Assembly (NCBI RefSeq): GCF_023704175.1 | Contig: NZ_CP084530.1 | Span: forward strand, 3,239,501-3,303,500 | DNA length: 64,000 nucleotides | Source: Paenibacillus sp. YPG26 | GTDB lineage: Bacteria > Bacillota > Bacilli > Paenibacillales > Paenibacillaceae | Direction: 5' to 3' | Shown here: one piece after another, positions 24,887 to 34,764 of the stretch | Position numbering within the stretch: position 1 is the first letter of the stretch | How the letters are laid out: the number at the start of each line of letters is the position of its first letter | Program-made: the position numbers and the translations under genes | The notes under the pieces: model-generated | The model's input: the letters and a program-made list of their open reading frames with translations, nothing else | Told to the model about the DNA's origin: nothing | The model's database searches: none

Positions 24887-25339
24887 TCACTCCTTCTTCT
24901 CTCTCTCTATCATAAGGTCCGCCTTGCCGGCAATCTGCCGGAGCAGCTTCAGTAATAGCTTGGACTCCTCATCTGTCATCCCTTCGGTAACTTCCTTCAA
25001 TATCTGCCGCTCTAACGGTATAGTATCTCTTATAACCGATCTGCCCTCTTCGGTAATGAAGATGAAGAACGAGCGGCGGTCATTCTCTCCGCTTACCCTG
25101 CGTATGAATCCCTTCTCTTCCAAAGCGGTGATGATCCGGGTTGTTGTAGGCTTATCCTTCCCGGAACGTTCACCAATCTCTCTCTGGATCTGACCCTCCT
25201 TCTCCGATATCCGGTACAGTACAGACCACTGCTCTGGAGTGATATGATAATCCCGCAGACGCTGCTGCAGAACTTGAGACATCTTGCGGTAGGCTATCCC
25301 CATATGAAAACCGATTGATTCATCCAGCGGGCTGTTCAA
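24887..25339 (-). CDS. MarR-family regulator
   Basis: A 150-residue winged-helix regulator (IGERSGKDKPTTTRIITALE recognition helix; wing RRVSGENDRRSFFIFITEEG). The open frame extends upstream, but those codons lie across the -10 box and operator. A TTG at 25339 with GGGGAG 7 bases before it begins just after the expected transcript start and is the best start, giving MNSPLDESIGFHMG. Cotranscribed with the MFS pump; it should repress the operon by binding the 15-base-arm palindrome at 25352-25385. Confidence 0.85.
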   Translation of the reverse strand: MNSPLDESIGFHMGIAYRKMSQVLQQRLRDYHITPEQWSVLYRISEKEGQIQREIGERSGKDKPTTTRIITALEEKGFIRRVSGENDRRSFFIFITEEGRSVIRDTIPLERQILKEVTEGMTDEESKLLLKLLRQIAGKADLMIEREKKE

Positions 25340-25351
25340 AAGACCTCTCCC

Positions 25352-25402
25352 CATCCATATAGTTGTCATAACAACTATATGGATGTTTTCGCTTAATGTC
25401 AA
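25352..25402 (-). promoter_or_regulatory. MarR operon promoter with long perfect palindrome
   Basis: CATCCATATAGTTGT (25352-25366) and its exact inverse (25371-25385) are separated by 4 bases. The leftward promoter is TTGACA (25397-25402), 17 bases, TATAGT (25374-25379): the -10 lies in the right arm. Confidence 0.88.
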
Positions 25403-25430
25403 TGCCGCGTCTTGCAGCAGCTGCATATAT

Positions 25431-25465
25431 TTAGAGCCGCATTCCTAATCAGAATGCGGCTCTAA
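25431..25465 (-). terminator. terminator of the hybrid kinase gene
   Basis: TTAGAGCCGCATTC / GAATGCGGCTCTAA, a perfect 14-base-pair stem 11 bases past the kinase stop codon, just upstream of the MarR promoter. Confidence 0.8.
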
Positions 25466-25476
25466 GCAACCATTAC

Positions 25477-27765
25477 TTATTTGAGAAAGTGCTTATCAAT
25501 CACCTCGGAGATGACATGGCTCTTGATCGGCTTGGTGATATAATCCTGCATGCCCGCAGCCAGGCACTGCTCCCGGTCGCCCTTAAGCACATTAGCGGTT
25601 ACTGCGATAATCAGGGGAACTCTACCGGGCGGAAGGGTCTCATGCAGGATCCTGGAGGCCTCCAGCCCGTTCATTCCCGGCATGTGCATATCCATGAAGA
25701 TCAGATCGAAGGTCTCATAAGCAACCGCCTGAATGACCTCAAACCCGTTGTTCACGATAACTACGCTATGGCCCATCTTCTCAAGCATTTTCCTAAGGAC
25801 CAGTTGGTTAATATCATTGTCCTCAGCTACAAGAATCTTCAGTTTCATACGGGAATGCGCCTCGATCAGGTCTGTCTCCCCGAATTCGACTGCTTCCGAA
25901 CCTCTGTTCACCCGCTGAAAGCTGATTGTAAATACGAATGTGGCGCCTGGCCCCTCTCTCGGCTCAACACGGATCTCCCCGCCAAGCAGCCCAACCAGCT
26001 TCTTCGTGATCGCAAGCCCAAGCCCTGTGCCTTCATATTTACGGCTCATAAAGTTATCCAGCTGGTGGAAGGGCTGGAACAAGTACTGAACCTTATCCTG
26101 CGGGATTCCGATGCCTGTATCCTGAACTCTGAATTCAAGCAGCGTGTGTTTCTCACAGCTGGAGTACAGGTTGACATCCACGGAGACTCCGCCGTTATAT
26201 GTGAACTTGATTGAATTCCCCAACAGATTAATTAGAATCTGCTTCAACCTGTCCGGATCTCCTACCAGCTTGTCCGGAACATTGGCAGATATCGAGAGGT
26301 TCATTCGCAGCCCCTTCTGATCCGCTCTCGTCCGAAGCATGTCCATAGCTTCCATCATAACGTCCCTGAGTCCGAACTCGGATTGGTGCAGCACGGTCTT
26401 CCCGGACTCGATTTTGGCGAAATCCAATATATCATTAATAATGGACAGCAGAGAATCTCCACTCTTGCGGATAATTTCGACATACTCCCGCTGGGTACCA
26501 TCCAGATGGGTTGTCTCCAGCAGAAGATCCGTCATCCCGATCACCCCGTTCATCGGTGTCCGTATTTCATGACTCATCATAGCCAAAAATTCGCTTTTGG
26601 CTTTATTCGTATTCTCAGCCGCTTCTTTGGCGGCGATGAGTCTTGTCTGCTCGGTCATATCCTTCGCAATAATATAGAATCCCACATTCTGGTTGTTAAT
26701 AATAATAGGAGCAATGGTTGTCAGCACCTCGGTTGCATGACCGTCTCTGTGGGCGATAGTATCAATCTTTCTCTCTACCGTGTTGTCATTCAGCGCATGA
26801 TGAAGGATATCCTTCAGATTCTTGAGACCGATGAAGCGGGAGAAGCTCGTACCCGATATCTCCTTGATCTTATAACCGGTTAATTGCTCCGCAACCGCAT
26901 TACAGTTGATGATATTCCCTTCAAGATCAAGCGAGATTACTGCATCGTGATTATACTTCTTCAAGGAGTTATATCGCTCTACGCTCTCCTGCAACTTAAG
27001 CTGGTCCTGCTTGCGCTCGGTAATATCCTGAATTGTGCCCATTATGGTCTTGGGAAGCTTGCTATCCTCTGCATAGGTGACAATTCCCCGCAGGTCCAGA
27101 TACTGGGCCTCCCGGGTTGGCCGGACCAGATTGAGCTCAAATTTGAATTCCCTGTTGCGTATCGCCTCGCCAAAAATCCCCTTAAGACGCTCTCTCTCTC
27201 CATCCGGTACCAGATCCAGGACCTCATATACCTTCAGGTGATCCTTCGTCCGTGGGATTCCGCATATCGAGTACACCTGCTCCGAGCAGATGACGGTGTT
27301 CCTGTCCACATTCCATTCCCAGCTGCCTATGGAAGCAATGCGCATCGACTGAGCGAGGAACTCTTCTCTGTCCTGCATGTTCTTGCCTACATAGTAGTCT
27401 GAGGACACATAGATAATAAAATATGACGGAAGGCCTTCTTCCTCCCTGTTGATTAAGGAGACCACCACCTGAGCCAGAATAACGCTTCCATCTTTACGGA
27501 TAAGCTTATGCTCAAGGTTAAGCGTTGGCTGCTCTGCATAACACAGGTTGCTGACCTTAGTGTAGCTGCTTGCGTATTCTTCCTGGTAAGTAAGCTCGCT
27601 CATGCTTAAGCCAAGCAGCTCTTCCTCTGTATAACCGAGGAGTTGGCAGAGTGCCGGATTCACTTGAAGCCACTTTCCCTCCGCTGAGATAAAAGCAATT
27701 CCCATAGGTGACAAAGTATACACTTGTTCATAATTGGGGAATTGGGGAATCAAATCATTATGCAT
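25477..27765 (-). CDS. hybrid sensor histidine kinase: three PAS domains, kinase, receiver
   Basis: A 762-residue soluble kinase. Three PAS domains lie at about 10-130, 140-255 and 265-375 (each ending in an ITERK/MTEQT-like linker). A HisKA domain follows with the phospho-acceptor His in AMMSHEIRTPMNGVIGMTDL, then HATPase_c (ILINLLGNSIKFTYNGGVSV; GTGLGLAITKKLVGLLGGEI), and a C-terminal receiver domain with the acceptor Asp in DLIFMDMHMPGMNG. No membrane helix and no output gene next to it, so a separate Hpt protein and regulator must complete the relay. GGAGGCGCGTT precedes the ATG. Signal unknown. Confidence 0.9.
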   Translation of the reverse strand: MHNDLIPQFPNYEQVYTLSPMGIAFISAEGKWLQVNPALCQLLGYTEEELLGLSMSELTYQEEYASSYTKVSNLCYAEQPTLNLEHKLIRKDGSVILAQVVVSLINREEEGLPSYFIIYVSSDYYVGKNMQDREEFLAQSMRIASIGSWEWNVDRNTVICSEQVYSICGIPRTKDHLKVYEVLDLVPDGERERLKGIFGEAIRNREFKFELNLVRPTREAQYLDLRGIVTYAEDSKLPKTIMGTIQDITERKQDQLKLQESVERYNSLKKYNHDAVISLDLEGNIINCNAVAEQLTGYKIKEISGTSFSRFIGLKNLKDILHHALNDNTVERKIDTIAHRDGHATEVLTTIAPIIINNQNVGFYIIAKDMTEQTRLIAAKEAAENTNKAKSEFLAMMSHEIRTPMNGVIGMTDLLLETTHLDGTQREYVEIIRKSGDSLLSIINDILDFAKIESGKTVLHQSEFGLRDVMMEAMDMLRTRADQKGLRMNLSISANVPDKLVGDPDRLKQILINLLGNSIKFTYNGGVSVDVNLYSSCEKHTLLEFRVQDTGIGIPQDKVQYLFQPFHQLDNFMSRKYEGTGLGLAITKKLVGLLGGEIRVEPREGPGATFVFTISFQRVNRGSEAVEFGETDLIEAHSRMKLKILVAEDNDINQLVLRKMLEKMGHSVVIVNNGFEVIQAVAYETFDLIFMDMHMPGMNGLEASRILHETLPPGRVPLIIAVTANVLKGDREQCLAAGMQDYITKPIKSHVISEVIDKHFLK

Positions 27766-27980
27766 AACGCGCCTCCAGCCAATGAAGTATATAAAATGAG
27801 CTTGTGGGGCTCGACATGTTCACTTTGTCTAATTGATATCAGACAGCCCTCGAAATGTCAATTCACATTTTCTGTAAGTGCCGCTGACCGTCTCACTTGA
27901 ATATTCCTGTAGATAGATGCTACTATAGAAAGGAAAGTAACTCATCATATAATTAGAAACTCAGAGGAGTGTGAAGAGGA

Positions 27981-28319
27981 ATGAGTTGGACCGAAATTTC
28001 AACTATAGATGAATGGAATCAAATCCTGGAGCAATCCAGCAGCCGGGGACAATTAGTCCTGAAGCACAGCACCACTTGCCCGGTTAGTGCAAATGCACTC
28101 AAGGAATTCAACGAGTTCGTTGAAGCTAATGCCGATGCGGACGTGGATTACTACCTCGTCAAAGTGATCGAGTCACGCCCTGTATCCAATCAGATTGCTG
28201 ACGACCTGGGCGTTAAGCATGAATCTCCCCAGGTTATATTCGTGAAGGATAAAGCGAAATATTGGACCGCTTCACACTGGTCTGTGACGAATGCCCATAT
28301 TTCAGCAGTCCTGAATTAA
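27981..28319 (+). CDS. brxC: monothiol bacilliredoxin (YtxJ/BrxC)
   Basis: A 112-residue thioredoxin-fold protein with the BrxC/YtxJ signature: single active-site cysteine in STTCPVSANALKEF, and the cis-Pro segment ESPQVIFVKDKAKYW. The family reduces protein-bacillithiol mixed disulfides in bacillithiol-making Firmicutes. Monocistronic, with its own terminator. Confidence 0.92.
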   Translation: MSWTEISTIDEWNQILEQSSSRGQLVLKHSTTCPVSANALKEFNEFVEANADADVDYYLVKVIESRPVSNQIADDLGVKHESPQVIFVKDKAKYWTASHWSVTNAHISAVLN

Positions 28320-28350
28320 TTACAAGCTTGTAACCATCATTACACACTTG

Positions 28351-28396
28351 AAAGCCATTGACCAGGACTTTATCGTCCAGTCTTTGGCTTTTTTAG
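28351..28396 (+). terminator. terminator of brxC
   Basis: AAAGCCA ... GGAC/GTCC ... TTGGCTTTTTT: nested stem followed by a T-run, 31 bases after the stop. Confidence 0.8.
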
Positions 28397-28484
28397 GTAA
28401 CAGAATACAGATTTTCCTAGAGCCTGAATAGATCAGGATGCGGCAGATGTGAAGATCCCGGTCCATGAGCTGGATAAAATAATA

Positions 28485-28518
28485 AGCCCGGCATCTGAAC
28501 CAAGCGAGATACCGGGCT
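28485..28518 (-). terminator. terminator of the LTA-synthase-like gene
   Basis: AGCCCGG / CCGGGCT stem; on the minus strand it is followed by TATTATTTTATCC. Confidence 0.7.
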
Positions 28519-28560
28519 ACTATATTCTGTTCCTATGTGCTTATCGTGCTTACGCTTACC

Positions 28561-30444
28561 TTACCGCTTAGGAAGCAGCTTGACATACTCATCAGATAAA
28601 TTCATCAGCTTTAGTATATACTCATAGTCCTCTTTGTAAGGTGCCAGGTCGCTGACCGGCTGCCTGGTCTTCAGAGACACGGCCGTCCCATCCTCGAACC
28701 CTTGCCCTGGGACAAAGACAATCTCGTTATTGAAGAAAGAGCCTGTCGGCAAGTAATACCTCATCCCGACTATATTCTTATCCACGTTCAGCAGATCGTG
28801 ACCAAAGGCTGTGAAGTTCTCCTCCTTCAAGGATATCCCGAGCAAATTAGCCACCGTTGGCATAATATCGAGCTGACCGCCGACCTGGTCAATCACGATA
28901 CCCTTATTCTCTCCGGGCAGATGAATGAGCAGCGGAATGTTGAACCTGTTAATTCTGGGATCATACTTAATCCCTAGCTGCTGACTTACAACAGCCGGGT
29001 CATTATCCTTAGACTGCAAGCCGAAGTGATCCCCATACAACACAAGCATGGTCTGATCCCACAGTCCCTTTGCCTTCAAGCTGTCAATCAGCGTCCCTAC
29101 CGCATAGTCAGCATAGTTCACGGCTTGAATATAATCTCCAAGCTGCGTTCCTTTCATGGAGTCCGGTACAGTTATCCGAACACGGTCTTCCGGCACCTTG
29201 AAAGGGAAATGACTGGACACGGTAACAAACTGTCCATAGAACGGCCGGCCTGATTGACTAACAGCGGACAGCTTGTCAACACCCAGCCGGTACAGCTCCT
29301 CGTCCGACGCCCCGAACTCATTGAAATGGTCATTGTTGTAAGCAGGCTTATCGTAGTAACGATCAAAGCCCAGAGCCGGATACAGCTTGATCCGGTTCCA
29401 GAAGCTTGCTTCGTTCACATGAAAGGTGTTCGTCTCGTAATTATACTTGCGCAGCAGACTTGGCAGGCTGGGCAGTATTCTGTCTCCATAACCTGTTGAC
29501 ATCGCGACAGTTCCTGTCGGATATATCGACGTATTGGATATGAACTCGGCATCCGAGGTATTGCCCTGGCCTATTTGCTGAAATACATTCGGGAAGTACA
29601 TCCCTTCCGCAGCCAGCCTATTCAGCACAGGTGTTACCTCCTGCCCCCCCACCTTCAGATGGATCGGGAAGTTCTGAAAAGCCTCCATCTGTACAATAAT
29701 TACATTCTTCCCTCTGGCGGCACCGAAGTATTTCGGACTCTCCCCTGTGATCGCCCTTTCTGGGGAATGGTACGGGTAAGTCAATTGCAGCTGGTTAACC
29801 CTGGAGATCGTATCCTTGATATTCCCGTTCTGAATCGTCAGGTTCTCTTCCCTCGCCTTCAAGGCCGCCGCAACCTGGTAATCGAGGAAGCCCAGATTCT
29901 CTGCCTGCACCAGTTCATTCGTAATGGACTTGCCCAGCTGGATGAATGTTGCCGATCCGGATAGGCTTAGTACCAGAACAAGTGCGACCCCGATCTTCCA
30001 GACCGGTCTTCGGCCTGGCACCCGAACTCCTTTTGCCCGGTTCACTACCCACAACAGAGCCAATACAAGAATATCCGCGAAATAGATAAAGTCGATCCAA
30101 CGGATCGTTGACTGAATACTCGACTGAATCCCGGTAACCTGATGAAGCTCATTAAGCGCGGTATAGGTTGGCACAGAATTAAAATGCGCAAAATATAACG
30201 TGGATGAGAATAAGAGCAGGGAGAAGATCAGGTTACACCCCCAGTACACCGGCCCTTTGATCCTAGCGGGTGTGACAAGCTCCAATATAGACAGCAGCAC
30301 CAGCACAGCAAGCGCATCTGCTGCCAGCCGGGTTATCTCTACACCTGCAAAGAAAAAATATCGTAAAAGCACCAGCTTTAATAAAAGCAGCACAAATACG
30401 ATAAAAAAAGGCGTTCTATGGTATGCGCCTCTGGATTGTTCCAT
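28561..30444 (-). CDS. LTA-synthase-family phosphoglycerol transferase
   Basis: A 627-residue protein with five N-terminal membrane helices (1 to about 170) and an extracellular sulfatase-fold domain (about 235-560). The nucleophile Thr is in FQQIGQGNTSDAEFISNTSI, the metal site in IIVQMEAFQ (Glu), and VLYGDHFGL provides Asp and His. This is the LtaS/YfnI-type enzyme that builds polyglycerolphosphate lipoteichoic acid from phosphatidylglycerol. Monocistronic. Bacillus species have several paralogs, so which one this is cannot be told. Confidence 0.92.
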   Translation of the reverse strand: MEQSRGAYHRTPFFIVFVLLLLKLVLLRYFFFAGVEITRLAADALAVLVLLSILELVTPARIKGPVYWGCNLIFSLLLFSSTLYFAHFNSVPTYTALNELHQVTGIQSSIQSTIRWIDFIYFADILVLALLWVVNRAKGVRVPGRRPVWKIGVALVLVLSLSGSATFIQLGKSITNELVQAENLGFLDYQVAAALKAREENLTIQNGNIKDTISRVNQLQLTYPYHSPERAITGESPKYFGAARGKNVIIVQMEAFQNFPIHLKVGGQEVTPVLNRLAAEGMYFPNVFQQIGQGNTSDAEFISNTSIYPTGTVAMSTGYGDRILPSLPSLLRKYNYETNTFHVNEASFWNRIKLYPALGFDRYYDKPAYNNDHFNEFGASDEELYRLGVDKLSAVSQSGRPFYGQFVTVSSHFPFKVPEDRVRITVPDSMKGTQLGDYIQAVNYADYAVGTLIDSLKAKGLWDQTMLVLYGDHFGLQSKDNDPAVVSQQLGIKYDPRINRFNIPLLIHLPGENKGIVIDQVGGQLDIMPTVANLLGISLKEENFTAFGHDLLNVDKNIVGMRYYLPTGSFFNNEIVFVPGQGFEDGTAVSLKTRQPVSDLAPYKEDYEYILKLMNLSDEYVKLLPKR

Positions 30445-30614
30445 ACTAACTACCTTAACCTCTCTAATTTGGGATGGGATCTAGTATACCACTAAACCAA
30501 TCATCAGGGCTACTTCCCAGCGCATAGACTTCACCTAATCCACCTGAATCTTATCCCCCCTCTCGGCTGCCGGGTCAATAGCCTTGAACTTAAGGGAACT
30601 GTTCAAATGCAGCA

Positions 30615-30666
30615 AAAAGGCCCCTCCATCCGGCGGACAAGAGAAAGTCCGCTGAGACAGGGGGCC
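30615..30666 (-). terminator. terminator of ppaC
   Basis: GGCCCCT with AGGGGGCC encloses an inner GCGGAC/GTCCGC hairpin; on the minus strand it is followed by TTTTTGCTG. Confidence 0.85.
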
Positions 30667-30682
30667 TCAGATATAAATTAAG

Positions 30683-31615
30683 TTAGTTCTTGCTAAGAAC
30701 GTCTGTCAGAACAGGAACGATCTGTGATTTACGGGATACTACACCTTTCAGGACAGCCTTGTTGTCATCCAGCTTCACATTGTAAGCTTGTTCAACAGCC
30801 GCAGCCTGCTTGCCAAGGGCAATACCGATCGAATCATTGTTCAGAATATCGGTTACCACGAACAGGAACAGATCAAGACCTTTCTGCTCGATCACATTGT
30901 TCAGCGCAGCTTCAACTTCAGCCTGACGGGACAGCACATCGTTAGTGTCCACAGCATTAACCTGAGCGATTTCAACCTTGGAGCTGCCCATCTGGAACTC
31001 CTTGGAGTCGATGGTGATCAGCTGTTCAATTGTTTTGTCGCTAAGGTCCGCACCTGCTTTGAGCATATCCAGACCATACTTGTCCGCATCCACACCCGCA
31101 ATTTCAGCAAGTTCACGGGCAGCTGCCACGTCCTGCTCAGTGCAAGTCGGCGATTTGAACAGCAAGGAGTCAGAGATAATGGCAGACAGCATAAGACCTG
31201 CGATTTCTTTCTTAATGGTCTTGCCATTCTCCTTGTACAATTTGTTAAGAATAGTGGCCGTACAACCTACCGGCTCTGCACGATAGTACAAAGGACCGCT
31301 TGTCTCAAAATTGGCAATACGGTGGTGGTCGATAACTTCAACCACGCGCACCTGATCGATGTCGCTGGCACTTTGCTGACGCTCGTTGTGGTCAACCAGA
31401 ATCACTTCTTCGGCTTCATTCGCTACTGTCTCTACTTGACGCGGCGCTTCAACCTTGAAGTAATCAAGCGCGTACTGAGTCTCCGAGCTAACAGCTCCAA
31501 GACGTACGGCTTCAACATCAAGACCCAGCTGCTTCTTTAGATCAGCGTAAGCAATTGCGGAGCAGATTGTATCTGTATCCGGATTTTTATGACCAAAAAT
31601 CAAAGTTTTTCCCAT
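30683..31615 (-). CDS. ppaC: manganese-dependent inorganic pyrophosphatase (family II)
   Basis: A 310-residue DHH-family enzyme that hydrolyses pyrophosphate. Metal ligands appear in [19 protein letters not shown] (His9, Asp13, Asp15), ILVDHNE and the DHH motif of [12 protein letters not shown]; the C-terminal substrate loop has [11 protein letters not shown] (Arg-Lys). Length and motifs fit PpaC of Bacilli, with no CBS insert. Single gene with AAAGGGG ribosome site. Confidence 0.95.
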   Translation of the reverse strand: MGKTLIFGHKNPDTDTICSAIAYADLKKQLGLDVEAVRLGAVSSETQYALDYFKVEAPRQVETVANEAEEVILVDHNERQQSASDIDQVRVVEVIDHHRIANFETSGPLYYRAEPVGCTATILNKLYKENGKTIKKEIAGLMLSAIISDSLLFKSPTCTEQDVAAARELAEIAGVDADKYGLDMLKAGADLSDKTIEQLITIDSKEFQMGSSKVEIAQVNAVDTNDVLSRQAEVEAALNNVIEQKGLDLFLFVVTDILNNDSIGIALGKQAAAVEQAYNVKLDDNKAVLKGVVSRKSQIVPVLTDVLSKN

Positions 31616-31712
31616 TGCAGAAATTCCCCTTTGTCAGTTATTAGGCCACTATTCAGCCTATCTATATAGATTATAGCGATAAATCCGCCTTATTCCAATG
31701 CCTTTACCCATA

Positions 31713-32183
31713 TTATCTCCCAATCTGCTTCTCCATGCATAGACTGCTCTCACAATTCGCATATTCTCCATACCTTTCAATGACCATATACTCATGCTTT
31801 GTGTAAAAGCTGACCGCCTCCACCTGCGGCTCCCCGGTCTCCAGCCTGATCGTGCGAAAGCCCCTTTTTCCTGCCTCTTCCTCCAAATGTGTGAGTAGCT
31901 GCCGGGCGATGCCCTTATTGCGGTGAGCGGGATCTACGAAAAAGCGCTTCAGTTCGGCAAATCCCTCTTCGGGATACGGCAGAAATCCACCGCAGCCCAC
32001 CGGGGTCCCATCTTCGTAGGCCACGACAAAATACCCCTTCTGAATCGAAGGATCACTGAAATCCACTTTAAAAATTTCTTCTGGGGGATATTTCGTGATC
32101 AGGTACTCATCCAGCTTCAGGATTAATGCGGCAAGGTTCTCATCAGGCGGGGATACTTGTCGTACTTGAGTTCCAATTTCCAT
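31713..32183 (-). CDS. GNAT-family N-acetyltransferase
   Basis: A 156-residue acetyltransferase with the acetyl-CoA loop in FVDPAHRNKGIARQLLTHLE (R-x-x-G-x-A) and the C-terminal YTKHEYMVIERYGEY. The ATG at 32183 with GAGGAG upstream is preferred over the longer open frame. Similar to YitI/ElaA-unrelated GNATs of amino-acid or small-molecule type; substrate unknown. It is divergent from thrS with about 177 bases between. Confidence 0.85.
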   Translation of the reverse strand: MEIGTQVRQVSPPDENLAALILKLDEYLITKYPPEEIFKVDFSDPSIQKGYFVVAYEDGTPVGCGGFLPYPEEGFAELKRFFVDPAHRNKGIARQLLTHLEEEAGKRGFRTIRLETGEPQVEAVSFYTKHEYMVIERYGEYANCESSLCMEKQIGR

Positions 32184-32359
32184 TGTAGTTGTACGCTCCT
32201 CTATGTATTTTTTCAATTGACGATGAAGAATTGCAGCCTCTGGAGCCGGAATATCCACCTGAACAGATTACCACAGTCATAAAGCGTGAGGCTCCCGGTG
32301 TGTCAATCACTCTATTTATGTTCAGTATTATACATTGCACTGCTCATTCAAACACCTAC

Positions 32360-32388
32360 TTGACGTCTTCCAATCACCCCACTATAAT
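32360..32388 (+). promoter_or_regulatory. thrS promoter
   Basis: TTGACG (32360-32365), 17 bases, TATAAT (32383-32388). Transcription should start near 32395, ahead of the T-box leader. Confidence 0.9.
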
Positions 32389-32439
32389 AAAAAACCAAAT
32401 ACAGGAAGAAGCGAGTATCAAAGACATGATTCGCCTCAA

Positions 32440-32725
32440 GGACTGCACAGAGAGAGAAGTGATTGGTGGAAGCTTCTCCTGAGACCGGAAGCGAGTTACC
32501 CCTTTGTAGCCGTGAAATGGAACCTGCCGATGTGTATGCGGTGGTGGTATATTTCACCGATTGATCCCCGTTAACGGATTCTAATTAAGGATCTGCACAT
32601 CCATGCAGCTTCGGTGATGCCGCAGCGAATGGAATGATGCAGATTGAATTAGGGTGGAACCACGAGCTGAACGCACTCGTCCCTTTGCTGGGAAGAGATG
32701 TGTTTTTTTGCGTTCAAACCTTGTT
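32440..32725 (+). promoter_or_regulatory. T-box riboswitch controlling thrS
   Basis: The leader shows Stem I with the AGAGAGAAGTG bulge region (about 32451), a likely threonine specifier ACC (32498-32500), and the canonical T-box AGGGTGGAACCACG (32651-32664). The antiterminator pairs AGGG...CCACGAG with CTCGTCCCT; the competing terminator pairs CAC-TC-TCCC with GGGA-GAG-GTG and ends in a T-run (32702-32709). Uncharged threonyl-tRNA should stabilise antitermination. Confidence 0.93.
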
Positions 32726-32758
32726 GTATCCAAAAAAAAGCTGCTGGAGGTATCCACC

Positions 32759-34681
32759 ATGGACATGAAAGAGATTCAAGTATCCCTGCCGGACGGTTCC
32801 GTTCGGCTCTACCCGAATGGCATTACTGTGGAACAGATTGCCGCTTCAATCAGCCCGGGCCTTAGAAAGGCAGCCATTGCAGGCAAGGTGAACGGCCAGG
32901 CCGTTGATCTATCCAGGCCGATCGATGAGGATTGCGGGATTGAAATTCTAACTCTAGAGAGCCCGGGCGGGATTGAAGTATACCGTCACAGCACGGCTCA
33001 TCTGATGGCACAGGCGATCCGGCGGATCTATGGTTCCCAAGCGGTGAAGCTGGGAATTGGCCCTGTAATCCAGGACGGATTCTATTACGATATCGACCTT
33101 GCGAAGCCGCTGTCTGTTCATGATCTAGAGCAGATTGAGGCCGAAATGGAGGCGATCATCCGGGAGGACCTGCCGATCAAGCGCCGGGTAGTCAGCCGGG
33201 AGGAGGCTGTTCGGCTGTTCAGCGAGCTTCAAGAGCCGCTTAAGCTGGAGCTTATTCATGAGCTGCCCGCGGAAGCCGTCATTACGCTGTATGAACAAGG
33301 TGAATTTGTGGATTTGTGCCGCGGCCCCCACCTTCCATCCACAGGCCGGATCAAGGCCTTCAAGCTGCAAAATGTAGCCGGAGCTTACTGGCGCGGAGAC
33401 TCCAGCAATAAGATGCTGCAGCGGATCTACGGCACAGCCTTCCCGAAGAAAAGCCAGCTGGATGAGCATCTTCACCTGCTTGAAGAAGCGCGTAAGCGGG
33501 ACCACCGCAAGCTAGGCAAGGAACTGGGGCTGTTCATGTTCTCGGAAGAGGCGCCGGGCATGCCCTTCTATCTGCCGAACGGGATGGTCATTCGGACCGA
33601 GCTTGAGAATTTCTCACGCGAAGCCCAGCATCAGTATGAATACGATGAGGTCCGCACTCCCTTCATGATGAACAAGGAGCTGTGGGAGCAATCCGGCCAC
33701 TGGGACCACTACAAAGACAATATGTATTTCAGCAAGGTGGATGAGACTGAGTTCGCCCTGAAACCGATGAACTGCCCCGGCCATATGCTGATCTTCAAGA
33801 ACAGCCTGCGCTCTTACCGTGAGCTTCCAATCCGGCTGGCAGAGTTCGGTCAGGTTCATCGCCACGAATTCTCCGGAGCACTGAATGGAATGATGAGGGT
33901 CCGGACGTTCTGCCAGGATGATGCGCATATCTTCATACGTCCAGACCAGATTGAAGAAGAGATCGGCCGGGTCATTGCACAGATTGGCCATGTCTATCAA
34001 GTGTTCGGATTCGAGTACAGGATTGAATTATCCACCCGCCCGGAGGATTCCATGGGATCGGAAGAGCTGTGGAATCAGGCCGAGCAATCCTTAAGGAATG
34101 TGCTTGACGGAAGAGGCGTAGACTACCGCCTTAATGAGGGCGACGGAGCTTTTTATGGACCGAAGATTGATTTCCATATCCTCGATGCCTTAGGACGCAG
34201 CTGGCAGTGTGGCACCATTCAGCTGGATTTCCAGATGCCTGAGAAATTTGATCTCACTTATATTGGGGAAGACAATCTGAAGCACCGGCCTGTCGTAATC
34301 CACCGCGCTGTGTATGGCTCCATCGACCGGTTCATGGGTATTCTGACTGAGCATTACAGCGGTGCTTTCCCGCTGTGGCTGGCACCGGTTCAAGCCCGGA
34401 TTATCCCAGTCTCCGAGCCCTTTATAGATTATGCCCTTAAGGTAAAAGCTGAGCTTGCGGCAGCCGGCATACGTGCCGAAGTGGATGTACGCAATGAAAA
34501 GCTTGGCTATAAGATCCGCGAAGCGGGAGTGAAGAAGGTTCCTTATACGCTCGTTCTTGGAGAGAAGGAGCAGAGCTCCGGGACGGTATCGGTTCGCCAG
34601 AGAGCAGCGTGTGCGATTGGCGAGACTCCGCTAGAGTCTTTTGTCCAGCAGATGAGAGATGAAATTGCCTCAAGAAAATAA
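32759..34681 (+). CDS. thrS: threonyl-tRNA synthetase
   Basis: A 640-residue class II synthetase charging tRNA-Thr. Domains: TGS (1-62), editing domain with HSTAHLMAQAIRRIYG (about 72-88) and the zinc-like C-H pair of the second additional domain, catalytic core with motif 2 (FGQVHRHEFSGALNGMMRVR), the zinc Cys in MNCPGHML, motif 3 (HRAVYGSIDRFMGILTEHY), and an anticodon-binding domain at the end. The ATG at 32759 follows GCTGGAGG; the longer frame runs back through the T-box terminator and is not real. Regulated by the upstream T-box. Confidence 0.97.
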   Translation: MDMKEIQVSLPDGSVRLYPNGITVEQIAASISPGLRKAAIAGKVNGQAVDLSRPIDEDCGIEILTLESPGGIEVYRHSTAHLMAQAIRRIYGSQAVKLGIGPVIQDGFYYDIDLAKPLSVHDLEQIEAEMEAIIREDLPIKRRVVSREEAVRLFSELQEPLKLELIHELPAEAVITLYEQGEFVDLCRGPHLPSTGRIKAFKLQNVAGAYWRGDSSNKMLQRIYGTAFPKKSQLDEHLHLLEEARKRDHRKLGKELGLFMFSEEAPGMPFYLPNGMVIRTELENFSREAQHQYEYDEVRTPFMMNKELWEQSGHWDHYKDNMYFSKVDETEFALKPMNCPGHMLIFKNSLRSYRELPIRLAEFGQVHRHEFSGALNGMMRVRTFCQDDAHIFIRPDQIEEEIGRVIAQIGHVYQVFGFEYRIELSTRPEDSMGSEELWNQAEQSLRNVLDGRGVDYRLNEGDGAFYGPKIDFHILDALGRSWQCGTIQLDFQMPEKFDLTYIGEDNLKHRPVVIHRAVYGSIDRFMGILTEHYSGAFPLWLAPVQARIIPVSEPFIDYALKVKAELAAAGIRAEVDVRNEKLGYKIREAGVKKVPYTLVLGEKEQSSGTVSVRQRAACAIGETPLESFVQQMRDEIASRK

Positions 34682-34696
34682 ACATGCAGATCACAA

Positions 34697-34737
34697 AGAA
34701 CGGTACCTTCGCCTTCAAGCGATAGTACCGTTCTTCA
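34697..34737 (+). terminator. terminator of thrS
   Basis: AAGAACGGTAC / GTACCGTTCTT, 11-base-pair stem 16 bases after the stop. It also lies just past the convergent catE stop and may serve both. Confidence 0.85.
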
Positions 34738-34764
34738 TATATGAACCGAAGTCCCTTAGTAGTG

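Noticed and set aside
32654..32758. Longer thrS start at 32654
   Set aside because: It lies inside the T-box and terminator, with no ribosome site; the ATG at 32759 has one.
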